Shown here: piece after piece, positions 8,594 through 17,612 of the stretch
How the letters are laid out: the number at the start of each line of letters is the position of its first letter
How positions within the stretch are numbered: the first letter of the stretch is position 1
Assembly: GCF_023073415.1 (NCBI RefSeq)
Contig: NZ_JADPJL010000065.1
Coordinates: 372,001-436,000, forward strand
Reading direction: 5' to 3'
Origin: Bradyrhizobium sp. 190
Lineage (GTDB): Bacteria > Pseudomonadota > Alphaproteobacteria > Rhizobiales > Xanthobacteraceae
Length of the DNA: 64,000 nt
The notes under the pieces: model-generated
Seen by the model: the letters and a program-made list of their open reading frames with translations, nothing else
Told to the model about the DNA's origin: nothing
Database searches by the model: none
Program-made: the position numbers and the translations under genes

Positions 8594-10702
8594 ATGCGCC
8601 CTACCCTGCTCAATCCGCTGTTTGCACCGGTCACGACCCTTCCCGGCGTCGGGCCGAAGCAGGACAAGCTGTTGCGCTATCTGCTGGGGCGCGATGAGAC
8701 GCCGCGGCTGGTCGATCTGCTGCTGCATTTGCCGGCGAGCGTGATCGACCGCCGCGCGCGACCCAAGATCAGCGAGGCGGTGCAGGGAACCGTGGTGACG
8801 CTGGAGGTCACTGTAGACCGTCACCGGCCGCCGCCGCCGCGCAATTCCCGCGCGCCGTACCTCGTCTATGCCTCAGACGATACCGGCGACGTGGTGCTGA
8901 CGTTCTTCCGCGCCAAGCCCGGCTATGTCGAAAAGCTGCTGCCGGTCGGCGAGAAGCGCTACGTTTCCGGCACGCTGCAGACGTACGACGGCATCCCGCA
9001 GATCGTGCATCCCGATCGCGTCGTGGACGAGGCGGGATTTGCGAAACTCAGCGGCATCGACCCCGTTTATCCCCTGACCGAAGGTCTGGCGCTGGGTTCG
9101 CTGCGCCGCGCGATCGCGCAGGCGCTGCTAAAGCTGCCGGAATTACCCGAGTGGATCAGCCCGGAAGTCATTCGGCGCTGCAGCTTTCCGCCGATCAGCC
9201 AAGCGCTGAACCGCGTGCATGTGCCGCTCGAACTCACCGACATCCTGCCCGATGGCTCGTTCTGGTCGCGCCTTGCATTTGACGAACTCCTGGCCGGCCA
9301 ACTGGCGCTGGCCCTGGTGCGCGCGCAGTTGCGGCGGCCGGCGGGCGACCGCAACGCGGGCGACGGTCACCTGCGCCACAAGATCATCGACGCCCTGCCC
9401 TATGCGCTGACGTCCTCACAACGCGAGGCGGTCGCCGCCATCGCCGAGGATCTGCGCCAGCCGGTGCGGATGCTGCGGCTGCTGCAGGGCGACGTCGGGT
9501 CCGGCAAGACGGTCGTGGCGCTGCTCGCCGCGGCTGCGGTCACGGAGGTCGGCAAGCAGGCCGCGCTGATGGCGCCGACCGAAATCCTCGCCCGCCAGCA
9601 TATCAAGACCATCGCGCCGCTGGCCGAACGCGCCGGCCTGCGCGTGGCGATCCTGACCGGCCGCGAGAAGGGCAAGGAGCGCCGCGAAATTTTGGCGCGG
9701 CTGGAAGCGGGCGAGATCGATTTCCTGGTCGGCACCCACGCGCTGATCCAGGACGACGTGATCTTCAAGGCGCTGGCGCTCGCCGTGGTCGACGAGCAGC
9801 ATCGCTTCGGCGTGCGCGAACGGCTCGCGCTCACCAACAAGGGCGACGCGGTCGATGTGCTGGTCCTGAGCGCGACGCCGATCCCCCGCACGCTGGTGCT
9901 CACATACTTTGGCGACATGGACGTCTCCGAGCTGCGCGAGAAGCCCGCCGGCCGCCAGCCGATCGAAACCCGCACCATATCGATGAGCCGCCTCGACGAG
10001 GTGACGGATGGCGTCGGCCGCGCGCTGCAGGCCGGCAAGCTGGTCTACTGGATCTGCCCGCTGGTGGAGGAATCGGAAGCCGAAGGTGCCGAGCATCTCA
10101 CCAACGCGACAGAACGGTTTGAAAAGCTGCGGCAACGCTTCGGCGACAAGGTTGGTCTCGTCCACGGGCAGATGAAGGGTACGGACAAGGACCGCGTGAT
10201 GGCGCAATTCGGCGCCCACGAGATCGGCCTCCTGGTGGCGACCACGGTGGTCGAGGTCGGCGTCGACGTCCCCGCCGCGACCATCATGGTGATCGAGAAC
10301 GCCGAGCGCTTCGGGCTCGCGCAATTGCACCAGTTGCGCGGCCGGATCGGGCGCGGCTCGGAGGCGTCTACCTGCCTGCTGCTCTACAGGGAGCCGCTCG
10401 GCGAAATGTCGAAGGCGCGGCTGAAGGTGATCCGCGAGACCACCGACGGCTTTCGGATCGCCGAGGAGGACCTGAAGCTGCGCGGCGAAGGCGACGTGCT
10501 CGGCATCCGCCAGAGCGGCCTGCCCGGTTATCGCATCGCCCGCTCCGACGTGCACGCCCAACTGATCACGCAAGCGCGTGATGAGGCGCTTCGCATCATG
10601 AAGGACAATCCCAAGCTCAAGGGCGAGCGCGGCGAGGCGCTGCGCTGTTTGCTTTACCTATATGAGCGCGACGAAGCCGTGCCACTGATCGGTGCGGGAT
10701 AA
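8594..10702 (+). CDS. recG: ATP-dependent DNA helicase RecG
   Basis: 702 aa from the ATG at 8594 ('MRPTLLNPLFAPVTTLPGVG'), which I prefer to the in-frame start at 8399 because the extra 65 residues are a translated palindromic repeat. RecG remodels stalled forks and Holliday junctions. The N-terminal wedge/OB-fold is at about 40-200, Walker A 'LQGDVGSGKTVVALLAA' near 298, the DExH box as 'VVDEQHRFG' near 399, and motif VI 'QLRGRIGRGSEAS'. The 3' end overlaps the convergent DapA-family gene by 49 bp. Confidence 0.97.
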   Translation: MRPTLLNPLFAPVTTLPGVGPKQDKLLRYLLGRDETPRLVDLLLHLPASVIDRRARPKISEAVQGTVVTLEVTVDRHRPPPPRNSRAPYLVYASDDTGDVVLTFFRAKPGYVEKLLPVGEKRYVSGTLQTYDGIPQIVHPDRVVDEAGFAKLSGIDPVYPLTEGLALGSLRRAIAQALLKLPELPEWISPEVIRRCSFPPISQALNRVHVPLELTDILPDGSFWSRLAFDELLAGQLALALVRAQLRRPAGDRNAGDGHLRHKIIDALPYALTSSQREAVAAIAEDLRQPVRMLRLLQGDVGSGKTVVALLAAAAVTEVGKQAALMAPTEILARQHIKTIAPLAERAGLRVAILTGREKGKERREILARLEAGEIDFLVGTHALIQDDVIFKALALAVVDEQHRFGVRERLALTNKGDAVDVLVLSATPIPRTLVLTYFGDMDVSELREKPAGRQPIETRTISMSRLDEVTDGVGRALQAGKLVYWICPLVEESEAEGAEHLTNATERFEKLRQRFGDKVGLVHGQMKGTDKDRVMAQFGAHEIGLLVATTVVEVGVDVPAATIMVIENAERFGLAQLHQLRGRIGRGSEASTCLLLYREPLGEMSKARLKVIRETTDGFRIAEEDLKLRGEGDVLGIRQSGLPGYRIARSDVHAQLITQARDEALRIMKDNPKLKGERGEALRCLLYLYERDEAVPLIGAG

Positions 10703-11643
10703 GTCTTGATTGCATCAACCACGGAAATGCGAAGCCGGTAGTGGTCGGTGCCATCGACGATCTTGTCCAGTAGCGCCTCCAGCGCCCAGAATTTTTCGTG
10801 GATATCGAAGGTGACGGCACGGCTGTCGGTGCAGGAAAACGTGCCGAGACGCTGGTGGTAGAGCTTTGCGAGCTTCGGATAGCCCATCGGTTCGGCCATC
10901 GCCGACAGCGCGAGGTAGACGGAAAGCTCGTCCGCCAGTGCCGGATGGCTGGCGTACTCGATCATCAGCCACTTGTAGAGATCGGGATGAAAGTTCGTGA
11001 ACACGCCGGTGAACCCGCGCGAACCGGCTTTCATCGCCTCAAATGCAATCGCCGCGTTGGCATTGACGATGGCAAGCGGCGTGCCCCGGGTCAGCGCCAC
11101 CCGGCGTTTCACGGTTTCGAGGTCGCAGGATACGTCCTTGAGGATGACGAAGCGGCCGGTGCCCGCGCAGAACGTCAGTTCGTCGTCGGTCAGGAGCCGC
11201 CGATAGGGCGCCGGGCACTCATAGAGGCCGAGGGGCATTTGCTTCGGCAGCCGGTCGAGGAGCCAGGTCAGATCGTCGATGAACTTGCTGCCGCCTTCCC
11301 GCCTGGCGTCGAGACGGTTGGTGACGAGCACCATGCCATCAACCCCGGTGGCGGCAATCGCGGTCAGTTCGGCAAGCTGGTCTTCCAGGCTCTCGCTGAT
11401 GTGGCCGGAAGCGATGACAGGCACGCGGCCGGCGGCGGCTTGTCTGACGAAGGCGGCGAGTTCAACCCGTTCTTCCAGGCTGAGATACTGCATCTCGCTG
11501 GACTGGCAGACTGCAAACAGCGCGTCCGAACCGTTGGCGATGTACCATTCCACCAGCCGGCCGAGGCCCGGATAGTCGATCTGGCCGTTCGCAGTGAACG
11601 GCGTGATCATCACGGGAATGATGCCTTCGATTTTTTTGGTCAT
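10654..11643 (-). CDS. Dihydrodipicolinate synthase (DapA) family aldolase/lyase
   Basis: 329 aa TIM-barrel class I aldolase family member. It starts 'MTKKIEGIIPVMITPFTANG', the canonical DapA/NAL N-terminus. The likely Schiff-base Lys is in 'FVILKDVS' near residue 170, and the 'GLYECPAP' segment near 141-148 supplies the usual Tyr region. The expected GTDG/GTTGE loop is 'NGSDALFAVCQSSEM', unlike true DapA, so it is probably a paralog acting on another 2-oxo acid. The last ~16 residues come from the overlap with recG on the other strand. Substrate unknown. Confidence 0.85.
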   Translation of the reverse strand: MTKKIEGIIPVMITPFTANGQIDYPGLGRLVEWYIANGSDALFAVCQSSEMQYLSLEERVELAAFVRQAAAGRVPVIASGHISESLEDQLAELTAIAATGVDGMVLVTNRLDARREGGSKFIDDLTWLLDRLPKQMPLGLYECPAPYRRLLTDDELTFCAGTGRFVILKDVSCDLETVKRRVALTRGTPLAIVNANAAIAFEAMKAGSRGFTGVFTNFHPDLYKWLMIEYASHPALADELSVYLALSAMAEPMGYPKLAKLYHQRLGTFSCTDSRAVTFDIHEKFWALEALLDKIVDGTDHYRLRISVVDAIKTYPAPISGTASSRSYR

Positions 11644-11660
11644 GTTTCGGCCTGTCTATT

Positions 11661-11778
11661 CGTCATTGCGAGCGCAGCGAAGCACTCCATCTTTCCGTGC
11701 ATGATGTGGCAATGGATTGCTTCGCGGAGCCTGTCATCGGGCGCGCATTCGCGCGACCCGTTGGCTCGCAATTGACGG
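11661..11778. repeat. Intergenic palindromic repeat (CGTCATTGCGAGC type)
   Basis: The left end CGTCATTGCGAGC is mirrored at the right by GGCTCGCAATTGACGG (one inserted T). Inside are inverted segments around AAGCACTCCAT and ATGGATTGCTT. It lies between the DapA-family gene and the DUF502 gene and is probably a dispersed repeat, with no coding signal. Confidence 0.7.
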
Positions 11779-11799
11779 CGGAGGAGCGCCGCGCGAGCC

Positions 11800-12582
11800 C
11801 TACTCCACCTTCACCTTTGCCGGAGCCGGCTGCAGCGCAGCCGAATTGGCCACGCGCGCCGCGTTCGCCATGCCGGCCAGCGCGGCATTGCGTTTCTGCG
11901 GATCGGAGCCGGGCTGCACCACGCCCGCCGACATGATCAGGGTCGCGGCGTCTTCGGTGCTCATGTCGACTTCGACGATCTTGCTCTTCGGCACGTAGAA
12001 GAAGAAGCCGGTGGTCGGGTTCGGCGCGCAGGGCAGGAACACCGAGATATGCTCCTCCTGGCCCGGCAATACGGCCGCGATGTTCACGCTCGGCGACTGC
12101 GATATCAGGACGATCGACCACATCCCCGGCGAGGGAAATTCGACCAGGCCGACCTTGCGAAAGCTCGATCCCTTGCCCGAGAACAGCGTCTCGAACACCT
12201 GCTTGAGGCCGCGATAGATCGCGCGCACCACCGGCATGCGGCCGAGCAGGCGCTCGCCGAGATCGACCAGCGTCCGTCCGATCAGGTTGGCGGTGAGGAA
12301 ACCGAGCAGCGTCAGCGCAACCACCGCGACGATCAGGCCCGAACCGGGCAACCCGAACGGCAGGTAGGTTTCGGGACGGTAGACCGTCGGAACGAACGGG
12401 CGGACGAGATTGTCGACCCAGTTCACGAACCACCAGGTCAAATAGAGCGTGATCGCGACCGGTCCTGCGACAATCAGTCCGGTCAGAAAATAGTTCCGGA
12501 AACGGGCCATCAGCCCGGGAGGGTGCGCGTCCGGCAGGAGTTCCTCCGGGGGCGCGGTCGGGGGCAGTTCTTCGCGGTTCAT
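11800..12582 (-). CDS. DUF502 family membrane protein
   Basis: 260 aa. A Pro-rich cytoplasmic N-terminus (about 25 residues) is followed by TM segments near 28-50 ('YFLTGLIVAGPVAITLYLTW') and 80-102. A conserved soluble region contains 'GRMPVVRAIYRGLKQVFETL' and 'SPGMWSIVLISQS', which are DUF502 hallmarks. The molecular function of the family is not established. It is on the same strand as glmS, with about 90 bp between them, and could be transcribed with it. ATG start at 12582. Confidence 0.88.
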   Translation of the reverse strand: MNREELPPTAPPEELLPDAHPPGLMARFRNYFLTGLIVAGPVAITLYLTWWFVNWVDNLVRPFVPTVYRPETYLPFGLPGSGLIVAVVALTLLGFLTANLIGRTLVDLGERLLGRMPVVRAIYRGLKQVFETLFSGKGSSFRKVGLVEFPSPGMWSIVLISQSPSVNIAAVLPGQEEHISVFLPCAPNPTTGFFFYVPKSKIVEVDMSTEDAATLIMSAGVVQPGSDPQKRNAALAGMANAARVANSAALQPAPAKVKVE

Positions 12583-12672
12583 CGTGGTTCCAGGTCGGAG
12601 CAGCCGGCTTGACCCCAGCTAAGCCATCCTAGCAGGTTTTTGAAGGGCCAACGTGACAGCCGATGGTCTTGA

Positions 12673-14499
12673 CTATTCGACTGTTACCGATTTGGCGAGA
12701 TTTCGCGGCTGATCGACGTCGGTCCCCATCACCACGGCGGTATGATAGGCCAGCAGTTGCACCGGAACGGCATAGACCATCGGGGTGAACGCCGACGCCA
12801 TGTCGGGCAGCACGATGGTGACCAGCGATTCGATGGTGGCTTCCGCCGCTCCCTTGGCGTCGGTCATCAGGATGATGTTGCCGCCGCGGGCCGCGACTTC
12901 CTGCATGTTGGAGACGGTCTTCTCGAACACCCGGTCGAACGGCGCAATCACCACGACCGGCATGTTCTCGTCGATCAGCGCGATCGGTCCGTGCTTGAGT
13001 TCACCAGCGGCATAGCCCTCGGCGTGAATGTAGGAAATTTCCTTCAGCTTCAGCGCGCCCTCCAGCGCCAGCGGATAGCTGGTGCCGCGGCCGAGATAGA
13101 GCACGTCCTTTGATTTCGAGATGTCGCGCGCCAGCTTCTCGATCTGCGGCTCGATAGTCAGCGCCGCCGCCATCAGGCGCGGAATCTCGACGAGGCCGTG
13201 GACGAGTTTTGTCTCGTCCTCATCCGACAATTCGCCGCGCGCCTTGCCGGCGGCGACCGCGAGCGCGGCCAGCACCATCAACTGGCAGGTGAAGGCCTTG
13301 GTCGAGGCGACGCCGATTTCGGGACCGGCCAGCGTCTGCAGCACGGTTTCGCTTTCGCGCGCAATCGTCGAGGTCGGCACGTTCACGACAGATACGGTGT
13401 GGACGCCCTCGGCCTTGGCGTAGCGCAGCGCGGCCAGCGTATCGGCGGTCTCGCCGGATTGCGAAATGAAGATCGCAAGATCGCCCTTGCGCAAGGGAGC
13501 TTCGCGGTAGCGGAATTCGGAGGCGACATCGACTTCGACCGGTAGGCGTGCGAACCGCTCGAACCAGTATTTGGCGACGTAGCCGGCGTAGCTCGCGGTG
13601 CCGCAGGCCGTGATCGCAATGCGCTGGATGTCCTTGAAGTCGAACGGCAGCTTGACCGGCAACGTGACGCGCTCGCTCGCCATGTCGACGTAGCGCGCCA
13701 GGGTGTGGCCGACCACTTCCGGCTGCTCGTGGATTTCCTTGGCCATGAAGTGGCGGTAGTTCGCCTTGTCGACCAGCGAGGTCGAGGCGCTGTGCTTGAC
13801 CGCGTCGCGGCGAACGATCGCGTTGTTCTTGTCGTAGATGGTGGCGCCCTTGTGCGTCAGCACCACCCAGTCGCCGTCTTCGAGATAGCTGATCGTATCG
13901 GTGAACGGCCCGAGCGCGATCGCATCCGAACCCAGATACATTTCGCCGTCGCCATGACCGATCGCCAGCGGCGGGCCGTTGCGCGCGCCGATCATCAGAT
14001 CGTCGTCGCCGGCGAAGATGAACCCGAGCGCGAACGCGCCGCGCAACTCCGACAGCGCCGCCCTCACCGCCTCGACCGGCTTGATGCCCTGCTGCAGCAG
14101 GCTGTCGACCAGGTGCAGAACGATCTCGGTATCGGTTTCGGTCTTGAAGACCGTTCCCTTTTTCTCGAGCGCCTCGCGCAACTCGCGGAAATTCTCGATG
14201 ATGCCGTTGTGAACCACGGCGACGCGGTCGGTCGCATGCGGATGCGCGTTGTTCTCGGTCGGCTTGCCGTGGGTTGCCCAGCGGGTGTGCCCGATCCCGG
14301 TGTGGCCCTTGAGCGGTTCTGCAACCAGCCGCTTTTCGAGGTTCTTCAGCTTGCCCTCGGCGCGGCGGCGTTCGAGATGACCGCCTTCCAGCGTGGCGAC
14401 GCCTGCGGAATCATAGCCGCGATATTCAAGCCGCTTGAGTGAATCGACCAACAGCTCCGCGACCGGAGCTTTCCCAAGAATGCCGACAATGCCGCACAT
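12673..14499 (-). CDS. glmS: Glutamine-fructose-6-phosphate aminotransferase (isomerizing) GlmS
   Basis: 608 aa. GlmS makes glucosamine-6-phosphate from fructose-6-phosphate and glutamine, the first step to UDP-GlcNAc. The start is fixed at 14499 because the catalytic Cys must follow the initiator Met ('MCGIVGILG'); the open frame extends 16 codons further upstream but those residues would block the N-terminal nucleophile. A class II glutaminase domain (1-~225, with 'GHTRWATHG') is followed by two SIS domains ('ISQSGETADTLAALR', 'LGRGTSYPLALEGALKLKE') and a C-terminal 'QPRNLAKSVTVE'. glmU lies 10 kb upstream on the same strand; I infer the two were once adjacent. Confidence 0.97.
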   Translation of the reverse strand: MCGIVGILGKAPVAELLVDSLKRLEYRGYDSAGVATLEGGHLERRRAEGKLKNLEKRLVAEPLKGHTGIGHTRWATHGKPTENNAHPHATDRVAVVHNGIIENFRELREALEKKGTVFKTETDTEIVLHLVDSLLQQGIKPVEAVRAALSELRGAFALGFIFAGDDDLMIGARNGPPLAIGHGDGEMYLGSDAIALGPFTDTISYLEDGDWVVLTHKGATIYDKNNAIVRRDAVKHSASTSLVDKANYRHFMAKEIHEQPEVVGHTLARYVDMASERVTLPVKLPFDFKDIQRIAITACGTASYAGYVAKYWFERFARLPVEVDVASEFRYREAPLRKGDLAIFISQSGETADTLAALRYAKAEGVHTVSVVNVPTSTIARESETVLQTLAGPEIGVASTKAFTCQLMVLAALAVAAGKARGELSDEDETKLVHGLVEIPRLMAAALTIEPQIEKLARDISKSKDVLYLGRGTSYPLALEGALKLKEISYIHAEGYAAGELKHGPIALIDENMPVVVIAPFDRVFEKTVSNMQEVAARGGNIILMTDAKGAAEATIESLVTIVLPDMASAFTPMVYAVPVQLLAYHTAVVMGTDVDQPRNLAKSVTVE

Positions 14500-14664
14500 G
14501 CGGTTCAATATCCCCAAATCGACGAAGCGCGTCGCAACCCGCGACACTCTTAACGAAATTCGCTGTCTTACAGATACTCAATAATTATTGCGGATTGAGA
14601 CAGCCTTAAGTGAAAAGCTTAATGGGTAGCCAAACCGGGTATTAGTCTTACCGTGTCTCCAGTT

Positions 14665-14763
14665 CCTCATGGTGAGGAGCGCGAAGCGCGTCTCGAACCA
14701 TGCGGCCCGACTGTGGCCTCCATCCTTCGAGACGCCCGCTACGCGGGCTCCTCAGGATGAGGG
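14665..14763. repeat. Intergenic palindromic repeat (CCTCATGGTGAGGAGC type)
   Basis: The left arm CCTCATGGTGAGGAGC is mirrored by GGCTCCTCAGGATGAGG at the right, with inner inverted segments CGTCTCGAACCATG and CATCCTTCGAGACG. It lies upstream of glmS. This motif is one of the best-known dispersed repeats of Bradyrhizobium-type genomes (general knowledge, not checked here). Confidence 0.75.
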
Positions 14764-14872
14764 TTTGACAGTTATGACGCAGATAAGATTAGCCGTCACG
14801 CTCGCCAGGGCCTACGAAATGCGGGTCCGCGATCTCGCGGCATGACCTGCCCGAGCTTTGACCTTGGTTCCC

Positions 14873-15355
14873 CCGAAGAGAGGGAGCAGGGAATGCCGGG
14901 TGCTCGCTGCACCCGCGGTCTCGTGTGCAATGGGTAGAAGGAAACGCACACGAGCATACAGGTTCAGCGGAAGCAATCCGGCATTCCCTGCGCAATGGCT
15001 TTACGACTTACTTCGTGCTCTTCCCGGCGACGAATTCCTCTTGTCACCGTCACCAGCGGATTGAGATTTGTCTTAAGCCCGGTCGGGCCGACGCGTCTCC
15101 GCTGGCTTGACATCAGCAACGGATGCCAGAACCACACGACTTCGCCGTACGCAGCGCCCTCTACCTTCACTCCGATCGGCGAGATGCCGGCCGAAGTTCT
15201 GGCGAAGGCCTTGAAACGCCGGTCGTCTGCGCAAACGTAAGATCACTCACGGGAGAACCCGCCCTGCGACCACGATCGCGCCCGACGCCGCTGCGTCCAC
15301 CGCATCCAACCCCGCGTCCGTGACGATCGCGATACGCCCCTCGTGCCGGGGTGGA
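14873..15355. repeat. Long non-coding dispersed-repeat-like segment
   Basis: No convincing coding frame crosses this ~480-bp stretch. It starts with GGAGCAGGGAATGCCGG, mirrored by CCGGCATTCCCTGCGC about 100 bp later. It then continues with a segment around GACGAATTCCTCTTGTCACC and CGCGCCCGACGCCGCTGC that I recall as a recurring intergenic element in this group. Boundaries are approximate. It forms part of the gene-free 1.2 kb between glmS and the peptidase gene. Confidence 0.45.
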
Positions 15356-15724
15356 CGGGCGAGGTGATAGCGGTGATTTGGCCTGAGGCGAAAGCGGTTT
15401 ATTTTTTCGGATGAGGCTGGACGGGTAGCATCAGATTGATCTCGTTCAACAAATCGCGCTGAACGCGCAGAGCAAATCAGTTGGCTCGCCGAGCACTGTC
15501 ACCGGAATAGTCTGGTCGTGACAAGGAGCACTCGGGTGGCGATGGCGGTCGCTGGCGCGGCCCATCCAGCCAAGCCAGTCGTGGTCGATGTGAAGACTAG
15601 TTCCCGTGCACAGCGGAGTGCATTCGGGCAACCCACATCTGAATACAACCAACGCAAGTATACTCGGCGACTGACCCGTGATATGCTTCGACGCATGGGT
15701 TCATGTACAGTGAAGATGTACCCC

Positions 15725-16828
15725 ATGACCAGCTCTCCCAACATCAACGCCGAAAGATACGTGGAAGCTGCGACTGCTTCGATTTTCGAGCATTATCTCG
15801 GAGAGTACGGAGCAAAGATTGCAAATTGCCTCGCCGATGCGAATAGAGATATGCCTCCCATCGTGCGCGCGTTGATCGGCGATAGTTCTTATCGTCCGCA
15901 GGCTGCTGATAGGCAGATTTCGTGGGGCGTCACTCGACGTGATAACAAGCTAAAGGTGGCTCTGTTGGTCGAGAAGGCACACAGCCATGCAGCAGAGATT
16001 GCCGACCGTATCGGGGCGGCATATCCAGGATCTGTTGTTCAATTGACTGCGGCCAGGGCTCACTCCTCTGCGCCGCAAGCGAAGGTGCATCGGGCATGGA
16101 GCTTGGCGCCGGGAAGCTCGATCGGACATACAGAAGGATTCCCGGGCTCGATTGGCTGCCTGGTGAGGAGTTTAGAGGACGGTGAGGATTGGCCTGGCCT
16201 AGTCAGTGCGTCTCATGTTCTCAGTAAAAGCAATCGAGCGAAATCGGGTGACGCGATTCTTGTCCCGGGCCATCCAGACGGCCCACGGATCAGCAACCAC
16301 CAGTGCGGATCTCTAGCACGGTTTCTGATTCTGCCCGATTATGATCAGGATCTGCTCGAATCGAACTATCTTTGCTGTACTGACGCAGCCCTAGTCAAAT
16401 TCGAGCGACAAAAAAACTGCCGGCATACGCTCCCAGAAGCCACGTACGTTCCAGACCCTAAGAATCCAGACAAGCTGATGGCCGTTTGTGAGGTCATTGG
16501 AGGTGATGTTGTCGCTGAACGATTGGGTGAGCGAGTCTACAAGATGGGAAGAACGACAGGACTGACCGATGGCATCCTGGATCTTGTAGGTGTGCAGCGA
16601 CAAATCATCCTTATTTCCGGCAAGGAATATGTGTACACGAATGTGCTCGGCGTTAGGCAGGCTCCGGGCCGCGACAAACCTTTTAGCCAACCAGGCGACA
16701 GCGGGTCCCTCGTGTACACGCACGACGGAAAAGGGATCGGACTAATCATCGGTGGAAGTGAAAGCATCTCTTGGCTGTCACCGCTCGATGCTTGCCTCAC
16801 CGAGCTGAACGTGAAGCTTCTGAGTTGA
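15725..16828 (+). CDS. Trypsin-like serine peptidase
   Basis: 367 aa from the ATG at 15725; the frame is open back to 15518 but that extension is unremarkable. The chymotrypsin-fold triad is visible: His in 'GLVSASHVLS' (near 162), Asp in 'CTDAALVKFE' (near 220) and Ser in 'QPGDSGSLVYT' (near 326). The N-terminal ~100 residues form a separate domain without a signal peptide, so the enzyme is probably cytoplasmic, unlike export-type trypsins. It is followed 237 bp later by a single-TM protein on the same strand. Cytoplasmic trypsin-like peptidases next to small membrane partners occur in predicted bacterial conflict systems. AT content is higher than in core neighbours, suggesting transfer. 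Confidence 0.8.
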   Translation: MTSSPNINAERYVEAATASIFEHYLGEYGAKIANCLADANRDMPPIVRALIGDSSYRPQAADRQISWGVTRRDNKLKVALLVEKAHSHAAEIADRIGAAYPGSVVQLTAARAHSSAPQAKVHRAWSLAPGSSIGHTEGFPGSIGCLVRSLEDGEDWPGLVSASHVLSKSNRAKSGDAILVPGHPDGPRISNHQCGSLARFLILPDYDQDLLESNYLCCTDAALVKFERQKNCRHTLPEATYVPDPKNPDKLMAVCEVIGGDVVAERLGERVYKMGRTTGLTDGILDLVGVQRQIILISGKEYVYTNVLGVRQAPGRDKPFSQPGDSGSLVYTHDGKGIGLIIGGSESISWLSPLDACLTELNVKLLS

Positions 16829-17065
16829 ATATGAGAATGGGCTAAGCGCATGAGCGTGTCTTGGCTTCGTGATCGCTTGATGGCGCAAATTGCGCGGATT
16901 CTTTGGTTTCTGAATTGTCTACGTCTGGCGCAGCACGATAAGCTTGTTTGTCATTTTAGTTGACCCGAGAACTTCAAAGACGGGCTACCAGCCAACTTCG
17001 AGGGGGTGTGACGTGCTCGTCCGAGCGGTCGTCACTGTAGCTCATGTAGTGGAGGTCTGGATGCT

Positions 17066-17530
17066 ATGCGGGAAATCGACTCATTGAACGACAATCAGGC
17101 AATTGAAGCCCTGCAGATTGTCATGCGGCGTTGGATGGAGCGCTCGGGCCTAGAGGCCCTCGTAATCTGGCAAGGGATAGAGCGTGCAAGTGCGGCGGGC
17201 CCTCCAATTGACGCCTGGGTCCTTGATCCCAATGCCGATCCGATCCAAGCGGCCGCAGCCGCCCGAAAGGTGCTAAGGACATTTGTGGAGGACGGCCACC
17301 TCCGGACGTTCGATTTCGCTGCTTTGACCAAAGACGGAATAAACGACATCTCCCTTGCGCGCGGCCAAGTCGTCGACCCGATGTCTGTTGCCGTCGTAGG
17401 TACCTTGGCAATCGCCTTGGTCCTGGCGGCGCGGATCAAGCGGATGAATGCGAGCGGAATAGAATTCTACGAGGGGCTTCCGCCGGGATTGGAGAAGATT
17501 CTGAAGGTAGTGTCCGCTAATGTGTCTTAG
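17066..17530 (+). CDS. Small single-TM protein of unknown function
   Basis: 154 aa. ATG at 17066 with a GGAGG Shine-Dalgarno at 17051-17055. The N-terminal half is predicted helical ('QAIEALQIVMRRWMERSGLE'). One hydrophobic segment lies at about 105-124 ('PMSVAVVGTLAIALVLAARI'), followed by a short amphipathic tail ending near 'GLPPGLEKILKVVS'. The layout of a small domain, one TM helix and a short tail resembles the constant membrane component associated with trypsin-like effectors in predicted conflict systems (EACC1-like), but this is a weak resemblance from layout, not sequence. It shares strand and context with the peptidase gene. Confidence 0.65.
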   Translation: MREIDSLNDNQAIEALQIVMRRWMERSGLEALVIWQGIERASAAGPPIDAWVLDPNADPIQAAAAARKVLRTFVEDGHLRTFDFAALTKDGINDISLARGQVVDPMSVAVVGTLAIALVLAARIKRMNASGIEFYEGLPPGLEKILKVVSANVS

Positions 17531-17532
17531 CA

Positions 17533-17612
17533 GGTAGCCCGCATGAGCGCCGCGATAGGCGCGGATGACCACAACCCCGGATATCGCTGCGCTCATCCGG
17601 CTACGCTTGCTA
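17533..17612. repeat. REP-like repeat, copy 1 (GTAGCCCGCATGAGCG...CGCTCATCCGG type)
   Basis: GGTAGCCCGCATGAGCG and CGCTCATCCGGCTACGC are near-inverted arms. A second copy in the same orientation lies at 20276-20345. This copy abuts, and slightly overlaps, the stop codon of the convergent ATPase gene. Confidence 0.7.

Noticed and set aside
9416..10573. 385-codon minus-strand ORF
   Set aside because: Antisense shadow of recG.
14579..14590. CAATAATTATTG palindrome upstream of glmS
   Set aside because: A short AT-rich dyad that could be part of a promoter; not enough to call an operator. A glmS ribozyme is not expected in this group and no such core was seen.
17066..17530. Toxin-antitoxin interpretation of the small TM protein
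   Set aside because: No overlapping partner gene and no recognisable toxin or antitoxin fold.
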